A stretch of DNA of 42,032 nucleotides from Candidatus Babelota bacterium (GTDB lineage Bacteria; Babelota; Babeliae; Babelales; Vermiphilaceae): positions 1-42,032 of the forward strand of contig JAPLIS010000009.1 in NCBI GenBank assembly GCA_026388985.1. Direction: 5' to 3'. Made by a program: the position numbers and the translations under genes. Below, piece after piece: positions 7,494 to 14,883 of this stretch. The stretch's first letter is position 1. Each line of letters opens with the position of its first letter. Below the pieces are notes generated by a model that saw only the letters and a program-made list of their open reading frames with translations, was not told the DNA's origin and searched no databases.

Positions 7494-8819
7494 ATGAATA
7501 CAAAAAAACGTGTACATACGCAAAGCATATTCTGGCTACTGGTCACTATATATATGTTGTTTACTCATCCGTGTGAAGCCGTGACTGAACAGTCTGTGCC
7601 AGCTGATGTTACCGTAGAGGCACGGCAAAAAGCAAAAATTCCGTTAGTTATTTGCTTTCTTGCGCAAGAAGCGGGTACGGTTGCTCCTCTTATTCCCCTA
7701 TTAAAACGTGACTTTATGTTCAGTGGCCAGATAGAGGTTACTGACCGTACCATGGTTAATAAGCCCTCTAAAAAAGATATTCAACAGCTTTTTTCTGCTG
7801 GCTATCCATTAGCGCTGTTTATAACTCAAGGTCAAAAAAATAGTTTTGAATGGCGCTTGTTTGACACATTGCAAGGCACAATGGTCAATGGCAAAAGATA
7901 TATAAAGCGTGGCTATACTGTTGATGGGTGGGCGCATAACATTGCCGATTCAGTATGGCCAACATTAACCGGACAAGGAGCTTTTTTTTCAGCTAAAATT
8001 GCGTATTGTAAACAGGTAGATTTGGCCAAGGGTAAGCGGGCAAAGCATGTGTATATTGCTGATTATGATGGAGCATGTGAGCAGGTTTTGGTTGATCTGC
8101 CCACTATAAATGTTGCACCGCGGTGGAACAGTGATGTGATGAATCCTTTGCTTTTTTATTCTGAATATACTAATGAAAATATACGCCTTATGTCAGTAGA
8201 CATATATAAAAAGCGACGAATAGCTTCAAGCTTTGATGGGGTTAATATGTTGCCCGCATTTTCACGGGATGGTAAAAAGGTGGCCTATTGTGCTTCGCAT
8301 GGTAAAGGAAATTGTCAGGTATATTATGGTGATAAAGGCGTGTTTAAAAAAATAACAGATAACAAGGGAAATAATATCTCCCCGTCGCTTTTTGATGATG
8401 GCTCAGCGATAGTTTTTTGTTCAGATTTTCAGACAGGACAGCCGCAAATATATTTGTACACGGTTGCTAATGAATTAGTTGAGCGTGTTACTGAAGGAGG
8501 CTATTGCGCTTCTCCTCAGTATTGCGGTATACGTCATCAGATTGCCTATGGTAAAATAGATAAAGGGGTTATGCAGTTGTATGTGTATGATATAGGTACT
8601 AAGTCGCATACTCGTTTAACCACCGATGCAGGCAATAAAGAGGAATATTCATGGTCCCCCTGTGGTAACTATTTATTATTTTCAGTAGAGCAGGGTAAAT
8701 CAAGCAGGATTGCCGTGTTAAGTTTGCTTACCAAAGAGAGAAAGTATATTACGCCAGAAAACATATATTGTAGTTACCCATCATGGTCACCATTGTATAG
8801 TACCTATATGAGAGCTTAA
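7494..8819 (+). CDS. tolB: TolB-like periplasmic beta-propeller protein
   Basis: 441 residues from the ATG at 7494, which is eight bases after GGA. A signal peptide (FWLLVTIYMLFTHPCEA) leads to an N-terminal alpha/beta domain with KIPLVICFLAQEAGTVAPLI and a repeated-blade region with the TolB pattern: YIADYDGACEQ, LPAFSRDGKKVAYC, NISPSLFDDGSAIVF, EYSWSPCGNYLLFS and YPSWSPLYSTYMRA. It is the last gene of the Tol cluster. In the canonical system TolB binds Pal, but no pal gene follows; ftsH does. Confidence 0.88.
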   Translation: MNTKKRVHTQSIFWLLVTIYMLFTHPCEAVTEQSVPADVTVEARQKAKIPLVICFLAQEAGTVAPLIPLLKRDFMFSGQIEVTDRTMVNKPSKKDIQQLFSAGYPLALFITQGQKNSFEWRLFDTLQGTMVNGKRYIKRGYTVDGWAHNIADSVWPTLTGQGAFFSAKIAYCKQVDLAKGKRAKHVYIADYDGACEQVLVDLPTINVAPRWNSDVMNPLLFYSEYTNENIRLMSVDIYKKRRIASSFDGVNMLPAFSRDGKKVAYCASHGKGNCQVYYGDKGVFKKITDNKGNNISPSLFDDGSAIVFCSDFQTGQPQIYLYTVANELVERVTEGGYCASPQYCGIRHQIAYGKIDKGVMQLYVYDIGTKSHTRLTTDAGNKEEYSWSPCGNYLLFSVEQGKSSRIAVLSLLTKERKYITPENIYCSYPSWSPLYSTYMRA

Positions 8820-8934
8820 ATAGTGTGAGTAATAATCGACAACTTGTGGCTTGTTGAGTATAATAGGAGAGTAAAAAACGGTGTTGGTGTGCAAAAATAT
8901 ATAACCTATTTAAATGTAATGGTAGTTAGCATAT

Positions 8935-10755
8935 ATGAAAAAAAAGAATCGGTTCTTTATGGGTAATCAAAAAAATGCTTTTTGGGGTTTTGTTATTGTT
9001 ATGGTTGGGGTACTTTTTTTAAGTGCTCTTGTTGATCATAGGCGTTCTATTGAACGTATTTCTTATTCTGCTTTTTTAAAAAGAGTTGAACGTGGCGATG
9101 TAGCAAAAGTATCTATCTCTGGGCAAGATGTAACTGGCCATTTTAAAAATGGTACGCAATTTCAAACAGTTGTTGGTCAATTTACTTCAGATTGGTCGGT
9201 GCTTCGTGCTCATGGAGTTGAATTTTCTGTTGAAAATCAGGCGCATCAGATTCATTGGTGGTTTTTATTGCCTCTCCTTCTTTTGTGTGGCGCAATGGGT
9301 GGCATTGTTTGGTTTATAATCCGTCAAACACGAGGATCTGGTGGTGGTCAAGGAGGTAATGTCTTTATGATGGGCAAAAGTAAGGCGCGCATGTATGTGC
9401 CTTCAGCTATTAAAGATACCTTTGCGTCAGTAGCCGGTGCTCAGGAGGCAAAAGAAGAGTTGCAGGATATGGTTGAATTTTTAAAAGATCCTAAAAAATA
9501 TGAACGGCTTGGCGCCAAAGTGACGCGTGGCGTACTTTTGGTGGGTGAACCAGGTAATGGTAAAACGTTATTGGCCCGTGCTGTGGCGGGAGAAGCGCAC
9601 TGTACTTTTTTAAGTATAAGCGGCTCTGATTTTATAGAAGTGTTTGTAGGTGTAGGGGCAGCACGTGTGCGTGATTTATTTGCCCAAGCGCGTAAGCATG
9701 CACCATGTATTATTTTTATTGATGAAATAGATGCGGTTGGGCGTCATCGTGGCAGTGGTCAGGGTGGTGGCAATGATGAGCGTGAACAAACACTTAATCA
9801 GTTGTTAACTGAAATGGATGGTTTTCAGACTGGTGGAGGAACGGTGATTGTGATGGCAGCAACCAACCGTGCAGATGTTTTAGATAAGGCGCTCTTGCGA
9901 CCTGGGCGTTTTGATCGTCGCATAGAAGTTCCTTATCCTGATTTAAAAAGCAGAGAGCAGATTTTGACTCTGCATGCACAGACGGTAAAAATGGATCCAT
10001 CTGTTGATTTGCATAAAATAGCACGAGGAACGCCGGGTTTTTCTGGTGCCGATCTTGCTAATTTGATTAATGAAAGTGCTCTTATTGCCTCAAAAACTGA
10101 TCGCAAGACAATTATTGTAGATGATCTTGAGAATGCACGGGATAAAATGATGCTCGGTGCTGAAAGAAAAAGCTATATGATGACTGAAGAGGATCGTAAA
10201 ATTACTGCATATCATGAAGCAGGGCATGCATTAGCTATTTTATTAAGACCAACATATACAGACCCGTTGCATAAAGTAACCATTGCGCCTCGAGGCGCAG
10301 CTTTGGGGGTGACTCATTATATCCCTGAACGTGAAAAGTATTCCAAAACTAAAGAAGAATTTTTAGCTTCAATTACCTTGGCCCTTGGTGGGCGTGCGGC
10401 AGAAGAGTTGATATTCGGCCAAGTTACCAGTGGGGCGTATAGTGATTTTAAGGCAGCAACTCATGAGGCTCGCTCAATGGTGTGCCGTAATGGTATGTCT
10501 GACTTAGGATGTGTGGTATATGGTCAGCAGCAAGGTGATTTTAGTTATTCTCAGGCTACAGCTGAAAAAATTGATGAACAAGTACATAAAATAATTACTA
10601 CATGCTATCAAGATGTATGTGTGTTGTTGAGAGAAAATAAAGACAAACTTGATAGTTTGGCTCATGCTTTGCTTGAAAAAGAGACTTTGTATGCAGCTGA
10701 AATATATGAGTTGCTTGCTATTACACCACGTGTTGACCACCGCTTTAACGCATAG
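8935..10755 (+). CDS. ftsH: ATP-dependent zinc metalloprotease FtsH
   Basis: A membrane-bound AAA protease for membrane and regulatory proteins. Two helices flank a periplasmic domain (about 15-33 and 108-129). Then come Walker A GEPGNGKT (204-211), the pore loop FVGVGA, Walker B IIFIDEID (259-266), the second region of homology ending [10 protein letters not shown], and the zinc site HEAGH (427-431) with the third ligand Asp in [11 protein letters not shown]. Walker A departs from the usual GPPGTGKT at two places but keeps the Lys and Thr. At 606 residues it is of normal length. No clear Shine-Dalgarno is seen for 8935; an ATG at 8959 is an alternative. Confidence 0.95.
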   Translation: MKKKNRFFMGNQKNAFWGFVIVMVGVLFLSALVDHRRSIERISYSAFLKRVERGDVAKVSISGQDVTGHFKNGTQFQTVVGQFTSDWSVLRAHGVEFSVENQAHQIHWWFLLPLLLLCGAMGGIVWFIIRQTRGSGGGQGGNVFMMGKSKARMYVPSAIKDTFASVAGAQEAKEELQDMVEFLKDPKKYERLGAKVTRGVLLVGEPGNGKTLLARAVAGEAHCTFLSISGSDFIEVFVGVGAARVRDLFAQARKHAPCIIFIDEIDAVGRHRGSGQGGGNDEREQTLNQLLTEMDGFQTGGGTVIVMAATNRADVLDKALLRPGRFDRRIEVPYPDLKSREQILTLHAQTVKMDPSVDLHKIARGTPGFSGADLANLINESALIASKTDRKTIIVDDLENARDKMMLGAERKSYMMTEEDRKITAYHEAGHALAILLRPTYTDPLHKVTIAPRGAALGVTHYIPEREKYSKTKEEFLASITLALGGRAAEELIFGQVTSGAYSDFKAATHEARSMVCRNGMSDLGCVVYGQQQGDFSYSQATAEKIDEQVHKIITTCYQDVCVLLRENKDKLDSLAHALLEKETLYAAEIYELLAITPRVDHRFNA

Positions 10756-10811
10756 GGTTGGTGTGAGTAGAGAGATAAGGAGAAATTTTAGAGAAATATA
10801 GTGATTTTAGG

Positions 10812-10839
10812 TTGAAAAACTGCGGTTTTTCACTATACT
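10812..10839 (+). promoter_or_regulatory. Probable promoter of rpmB-rpsT
   Basis: TTGAAA (10812-10817) and TATACT (10834-10839) are separated by 16 bases, and rpmB starts about 65 bases downstream. A small inverted repeat GAAAAAC-TGCG-GTTTTTC lies within the spacer. Confidence 0.5.
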
Positions 10840-10905
10840 TAAAAAAGAGCTTATAAGAATTTTTTGATAATAGATTAGAGATGTGATTGAAAGGGGCTTG
10901 AATCA

Positions 10906-11109
10906 ATGGCACGTATATGTGATATTTGTGGTAAAGGTCCGCAGGTTGCTAATTCAGTAAGTAATGCTAATAACCGTGTAAAGCGATGGGTATATCCGAA
11001 CGTACACTCAATACGTTATACATTAGCTTCTGCTAATGATGCATGTGTTAAGCGTGGCAAAGTGTGTACTAAGTGTGTTAAAGCAAAAAAAATACAAAAA
11101 ATTTTATAA
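10906..11109 (+). CDS. rpmB: Ribosomal protein bL28
   Basis: 67 residues with the bL28 pattern CDICGKGPQVANSVSNANN at the N-terminus, then RVKRWVYPNVHS. The cysteine pairs CDIC and CTKC mark the zinc-binding form of bL28. AAAGGGG lies upstream of the ATG. rpsT follows after 13 bases. Confidence 0.92.
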   Translation: MARICDICGKGPQVANSVSNANNRVKRWVYPNVHSIRYTLASANDACVKRGKVCTKCVKAKKIQKIL

Positions 11110-11122
11110 AACTGGGTGAAGT

Positions 11123-11398
11123 ATGCCAAAGATTAAATCGGCTAAAAAACGAGTGTTGCAAACTGAAAAAAAACGCGTACTTAATGTAGCTCGTAAATCT
11201 TCTATTAAAACTGCCGTTAAAAAGGTTTTAGTAGCAGTTGAAGAGTTAGATATGGTTAATGCAAAAGAATTGCTTAAAGATGCTGAATCAAAGCTTGCTC
11301 GCGCAAAAGGTAAAGGTGTATTGCATAGAAACACCGTTGCTCGCAAAGTAAGTCGTTTGGCTAAAGCGGTTGCAGCTGCAGATCGTGCTAAAGAGTAA
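11123..11398 (+). CDS. rpsT: Ribosomal protein bS20
   Basis: 91 residues, strongly basic and helical. It starts MPKIKSAKKRVLQTEKKR and has the conserved RNTVARKVSRLAKAV near the C-terminus, as in bS20, which binds 16S rRNA early in 30S assembly. Second gene of the rpmB-rpsT pair; a clear terminator follows. Confidence 0.92.
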   Translation: MPKIKSAKKRVLQTEKKRVLNVARKSSIKTAVKKVLVAVEELDMVNAKELLKDAESKLARAKGKGVLHRNTVARKVSRLAKAVAAADRAKE

Positions 11399-11428
11399 TA
11401 CACATTTGTGTATTTAAATCTGAATTAA

Positions 11429-11464
11429 TTAAAAAAGCTACTGGTAATAAGGTAGCTTTTTTAA
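11429..11464 (+). terminator. Terminator after rpsT
   Basis: A 13-bp perfect stem (11429-11441 with 11452-11464), core AAAGCTAC/GTAGCTTT, with a 10-base loop and T-rich 3' arm. Confidence 0.85.
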
Positions 11465-11711
11465 TGCCCATTTTTTATTGCTTGTGTGGGCTCCTTAGTC
11501 GAGGGTGGCGCAAAGCTACTAAAGTTCGTGCTTAGAAGTGCAAAGCTACTAATTTTCGTGCCTAGTTATTTTTATTGCTTTTGTGAGTAGCTTCTTCGTG
11601 GGGGTGTCGAAAAGCCACTCATTTTCATGTATGGTCAGCTGAAGACTAAAAGCAATCTTTTAGTAAAAGTTAGAATAAACAGTTGGTATTTAGAGAAGCG
11701 TGGATTTAATT
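11465..11711. other. Gene-free stretch with a short direct repeat
   Basis: No gene is supported here. A direct repeat GCAAAGCTACTAA..TTCGTGC occurs at about 11510 and 11538. The sequence then runs into the dispersed repeat copy at 11712. Confidence 0.5.
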
Positions 11712-11925
11712 GGGATATCGTGGGTTTATTTTCATAACGCATGTCCACGTAATATAATTAGTGCCTTCCCATCCGTCATCCTCGTGAAAACGGGGATCCA
11801 TCTTTTTCATGTTATTTGTCATTTAGGGAATCGCCTTTTATTGCAAAAATTACTATTAATCCCGTTCGTGGTGAGCTCCCAACTAAAAACGATATTTTTT
11901 AGTAAAATTTGAAACAAACAGTTGG
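11712..11925 (+). repeat. Dispersed repeat R1, near-complete copy
   Basis: R1 begins GGATATCGTGGGTTTA, contains ATGTCCACGTAATATAATTA, a GTCATCC...GGGGATCCATC palindromic core and ACTATTAATCCCGTTCGTGG, and ends near CAGTTGG. Other copies are at 32324-32538 and 33369-33536, with partial copies at 11932-12000, 13922-13990 and 32125-32277. No open frame is shared by the copies, so R1 is non-coding. Confidence 0.75.
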
Positions 11926-12076
11926 AATCAGGATATTGTGCGTTTATTTTTTTCAACATACATGTCCACGTAAAACTATGAGTGTCATTCTTACAATTAG
12001 CAAAAGATGCTCTCTCCCACGTCATTTGCTGCTTGGTAGGCAAGGCAGGCAGCCATTGGATAGAAAGAATGACTCT

Positions 12077-12570
12077 CTCCAACGTCATCCTCGCGAAGGC
12101 GGGGATCCATCTTTTTTGCTTATAAAGAAGATAAGTCTAGCCACTCGGGGTTACTTTTTTCAATAAGTTTAATTTTCCAAGATCTATTCCATTTTTTCAA
12201 CTGTTTCTCCCTGCTTATGGCATAACAAATCGAATCAAATTCTTCGTAATAAACCAGTCGGCAAACTGAGTATTTTGCGGTAAATCCTGGTACTATTTTA
12301 CTTGTATGCTCATCTATGCGCCTTGATATGTCGCTGGTAACGCCAATATAAAGGGTTCCATTTTTTTGAGAACATAGAATGTAAATGTAGAAAATTTTCA
12401 CAAAAAACAATTACTTTCACGCTTTAAATAATTATTTTAATCTATTTTATTATTAATAATAACTTCTTTTAAAGTATTTAATATTTTAATAGCTAGCTTT
12501 TTACAAGCCAACGTATTAATTTTCTGCACTAATAAGATGGATCCCCGCCTTCGCGAGGATGACGTTGGAG
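12077..12570 (-). mobile_element. Inverted-repeat unit carrying a GIY-YIG nuclease gene (copy 1)
   Basis: Perfect 37-bp inverted repeats (12077-12113 and 12534-12570; core ATCCTCGCGAAGGCGGGGAT) bound a 494-bp unit. It holds a single gene on the minus strand (12120-12401) and an AT-rich tail. The inverted repeat extends to about 43 bp with two mismatches (GAC..C.CTCC). The unit recurs at 32771-33296. Similarity between the two copies runs past the repeats to about 12045 and 12717, so the moving unit may be larger than the inverted repeats suggest. No target duplication is obvious. Confidence 0.6.
12120..12401 (-). CDS. Small GIY-YIG superfamily nuclease (copy 1)
   Basis: 93 residues forming a single GIY-YIG domain: YIYIL at the start, LYIGVTSDISRRIDEH with the YIG and the catalytic Arg region, then YYEEFDSICYAISREKQLKKW carrying the metal-binding Glu region. 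This is the stand-alone small type (UPF0213/YhbQ-like), with no DNA-binding domain. The start is taken at a GTG (12401); copy 2 has ATG at the same codon. No Shine-Dalgarno is visible. It differs from copy 2 at about four residues. It is likely the nuclease that acts on, or spreads, the flanking palindromic repeats, which is inference. Confidence 0.85.
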   Translation of the reverse strand: MKIFYIYILCSQKNGTLYIGVTSDISRRIDEHTSKIVPGFTAKYSVCRLVYYEEFDSICYAISREKQLKKWNRSWKIKLIEKSNPEWLDLSSL

Positions 12571-12770
12571 GGTGTCTATTTTTCTAACCGAGAATGATAC
12601 TGGAGAGATAGTATATCTCGTATATCTCGTATATCTCGTTGGCCAAAATGACGTAGGCAGGTGTCATAATTTCTAAAAAATAGTTACTTTGCAATCAATA
12701 TTCAGCGCTTAAAAACTTTCACGCAAGAGCATTGTTTATATGTTTAAAATTGATCACTTTATCGACTAAT
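12571..12770. repeat. Repeat flank with triplicated 9-mer
   Basis: A copy-1-specific insert lies between two near-identical 16-mers (12561-12576 and 12650-12665, GACGTWGG..GGTGTC). It holds TATATCTCG three times in tandem (12612-12638). Copy 2 at 33281-33296 has only one 16-mer and no insert. The following 50 bases, ending AATATTCAGCGCTTAAAA, match the copy 2 flank. Confidence 0.6.
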
Positions 12771-12983
12771 CAAAAGCTGTTCGTTAGAAGGTGCGAGTTT
12801 ACGAGCCTCGTTCAACCGCTTGCGCCGTAAGCGTAAGTGGCACCATCTACCTTTGAATTAGCAAAATATTATACTCTCTACATCCTCATCCTCGCAATTA
12901 GCAAAAGATGCTCTCTCACACGTTGTTAAACACGAAAACGGGCAACCAGGATTAACGATCTTTGTTTCTTCAAACCTAGCTTA
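12771..12983. repeat. Dispersed repeat R2 and neighbouring mosaic repeats
   Basis: R2 is recognised by AGGTGCGAG.....GAGCCTCG followed by CCATCTACCTT. Other copies are at 32590-32640, 32649-32721, 33530-33570 and 33590-33628. The tail GAATTAGCAAAATATTATAC and AGCAAAAGATGCTCTCTC also recurs at 33627-33690. No gene is supported. Confidence 0.6.
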
Positions 12984-13066
12984 CATGCAAAGCAAGAATG
13001 GTGAATGTGTTACGGGTGATTGAATGTAAACGCAAAAAAAAGGGACTTCAATTAAGAAGTCCCTCT
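12984..13066. repeat. Terminator-bearing repeat, copy 1
   Basis: This block, GCAAGAATGGTGAATGTGTT and onward to AGGGACTTC..GAAGTCCCT, is repeated at 14036-14122. Both copies lie directly after a minus-strand secreted-protein gene. Confidence 0.75.
13041..13064 (-). terminator. Terminator after the 13092-13691 gene
   Basis: A 9-bp stem AGGGACTTC/GAAGTCCCT with a 6-base loop, followed on the minus strand by a run of eight Ts. T-rich sequence on the other side could make it work in both directions. Confidence 0.85.
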
Positions 13067-13091
13067 TTCTTTTTTTTCTACAAGTAACCGC

Positions 13092-13691
13092 TTAACGGGA
13101 TTGAACAAGTACTGTTTTAGCTTGTTCTGGCTTTTGAGCAGTTTTAGTTTTTGAAGACTTAGCAGTCTTTGAACTAAAAAAATCAGCTATTGAGGTTACT
13201 GCATTGTTACCATATTTGTAGATAACGCCTACAGCAACTACTACAAGTCCAACTACGCCAACTGTTTTTCCTGTTGACCATGTTGCTCCTGCTGGTTGTT
13301 CATCAGCAGCGAATCTGCATTCGCATTGGCGAGCGCAACTACAAGCATCGCAGGGACGGTTTTCGCGATAGTTTCTACCTAGGAGTGCACCATCTCTGAA
13401 GTCTGATTCTCCTTCGTCAGAGTCATATAGTTCGGCACGGACAAAAGGAATGCCATCTCTGCCGAACCGATCAAAGCGAGCTTGTGCTGGCGCTGCGAAT
13501 GGTCTCCATCCGTGCGGCCGCATAAGATCCCTACCATCATCCATAGCATCATCGCTACCTCCCCTGGGTTCAAACGTATCATACGTACGATCAATACGAT
13601 TCCTATCATGCATAGCATGCATAGCATGCATAGCATGCATAGCTGGCATGCTGGATAAGAGCATACTTGATAATAATAATAATTTTTTCAT
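13092..13691 (-). CDS. Secreted or membrane-anchored Cys-cluster protein of unknown function
   Basis: 199 residues. An N-terminal signal sequence (MKKLLLLSSMLLSSMPAMHA) is followed by Met-His-Ala repeats encoded by four tandem 9-mers (13607-13642). The middle is Asp/Arg-rich, then a tight cysteine cluster CDACSCARQCEC (about residues 115-126), a single membrane helix (VGVVGLVVVAVGVIYKYG, about 148-165) and a basic Lys-rich tail. This suggests an exported domain held by a C-terminal anchor. GGAG precedes the ATG and an extended -10 lies at 13738-13743. No family is recognised; the cysteine cluster could bind metal or form disulfides. Confidence 0.75.
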   Translation of the reverse strand: MKKLLLLSSMLLSSMPAMHAMHAMHAMHDRNRIDRTYDTFEPRGGSDDAMDDGRDLMRPHGWRPFAAPAQARFDRFGRDGIPFVRAELYDSDEGESDFRDGALLGRNYRENRPCDACSCARQCECRFAADEQPAGATWSTGKTVGVVGLVVVAVGVIYKYGNNAVTSIADFFSSKTAKSSKTKTAQKPEQAKTVLVQSR

Positions 13692-13737
13692 AAAAACTCC
13701 TTCATTAAAGCATTTTTTATATTTTTAATTCAGACTT

Positions 13738-13746
13738 AGTATAGCA
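13738..13746 (-). promoter_or_regulatory. Extended -10 promoter element of the 13092-13691 gene
   Basis: On the minus strand TGCTATACT is an extended -10; no good -35 is seen at the expected distance. The gene starts about 47 bases downstream. Confidence 0.4.
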
Positions 13747-14035
13747 AAAGTGGCATTAATAGAAAGAGGCGGCGGGGATATTTGTAAAAAGCTGACAAAT
13801 AGTAACTTTTGATTCTGTTTAAGTGGCAAGATGGTGAGAGGAGATGTTAATTTCCGTGCGTAGTGATTTATTTTTTGTTCAATATTTAGCGCTTAAAAGT
13901 TTAATGTAGTGGATTTAATCAGGATATCGTGGGTTTATTTTCATAACGCATATCCACGTAATATAATTAGTGCCTTCCCATCCGTCATTCGCGGCGTAGG
14001 CGGGCTCAACAACCGCCATAGCGGCAACCAGGATT
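13747..14035. other. Gene-free stretch with a partial R1 copy
   Basis: No gene is supported. A partial R1 copy runs 13922-13990 and then joins a rearranged core, GCGGGCTCAACAACCGCCATA, which is also seen inside the left repeat of the GIY-YIG copy 2 unit. Confidence 0.55.
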
Positions 14036-14122
14036 CATGCAAAAGCAAGAATGGTGAATGTGTTACGGGTGATTGAATGTAAACGCAAAAGAAAGAGGGA
14101 CTTCAATTAAGAAGTCCCTCTG
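14036..14122 (-). terminator. Terminator-bearing repeat, copy 2, after the 14192-14638 gene
   Basis: The hairpin AGAGGGACTTC (14095-14105) pairs with GAAGTCCCTCT (14112-14122) and is followed on the minus strand by TTTCTTTTG. The preceding block is the second copy of the repeat at 12984-13066. Confidence 0.8.
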
Positions 14123-14191
14123 CAATTAATTTATCTATGTTCAAGATACTTGCGATATCTTGTTAGGAAATACTAGTTAATAGCAACTAAA

Positions 14192-14638
14192 TTATTTTCT
14201 AGAACCAAAACGAAGAGCTCTGCCTAGATAGTGTTTAGCTGAATCAAGAGAAAACTTAGATTCACCAGCTTTTCCATTGAACCATTCCATTTTATGAGCA
14301 GTTAGTGTTAAAGCACTTGCGCCAACACTTGTTACAAGTGAAGTTTTGTTTACTAAATCAGTAGAATCTTTTTTTGCTACATAGATACGAGCTGATTCGG
14401 TACCGATGAAGTTAGCTGCTGCAGCAACAACTTTAGCTGCTAATTTTAATTTGTTGTTTTTATGATCACCGATCAAAGCGTTAACGTTAGTGAAAATAAA
14501 AAGACGAGCAGTGTGAGTAGCTCCACCCAATACAACACCAGCAACAGCTTTACCAGCTTTAGTAGCATTGCTATCAGCAAAAGCAGAAGAAGCAACTAAA
14601 GACAAGGTAAGTAAACCTAATGCACGTATATTTTTCAT
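14192..14638 (-). CDS. Small secreted Ala-rich protein of unknown function
   Basis: 148 residues with a clear signal peptide (KNIRALGLLTLSLVASSAFA, cut before DSNATK). The mature protein has several hydrophobic or Ala-rich helices (AGKAVAGVVLGG, KLAAKVVAAAANFIG, SLVTSVGASALTLTA) and ends in a basic tail. It may be a small periplasmic or membrane-associated protein. AGGAG is well placed before the ATG, and one of the best promoters of the window lies upstream (14687-14714), so strong expression is likely. No family recognised. Confidence 0.75.
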   Translation of the reverse strand: MKNIRALGLLTLSLVASSAFADSNATKAGKAVAGVVLGGATHTARLFIFTNVNALIGDHKNNKLKLAAKVVAAAANFIGTESARIYVAKKDSTDLVNKTSLVTSVGASALTLTAHKMEWFNGKAGESKFSLDSAKHYLGRALRFGSRK

Positions 14639-14686
14639 AAGGACTCCTGAGAGATAAAAACGGTTTTTTAAATACTTCTACTCTCA

Positions 14687-14714
14687 AATATACCATTTAT
14701 TGCTTGTATGTAAA
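14687..14714 (-). promoter_or_regulatory. Promoter of the 14192-14638 gene
   Basis: On the minus strand TTTACA (14709-14714) and TATATT (14687-14692) are separated by 16 bases, about 50 bases before the ATG. Confidence 0.65.
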
Positions 14715-14883
14715 GAGGGGGTGCTTGTAAAAGCTTTACTATTTAGCTTCATAATCTTATTAGTAATTTTTAATTGCGCAAAGGGGCTGTAAAACACGGT
14801 TAATTAAGGGTAAAAAAGCTTGTGTCTAAAATAAAGCCTGGAAACTATAAGATAAAGCCTGAAAGCTATAAATAAAAAGAGTA

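Noticed and set aside
11700-12166. Short ORFs in the repeat field, e.g. those reading RHPREGGDPSF
   Set aside because: These are the usual translations of the palindromic repeat core and are not shared in frame between repeat copies.
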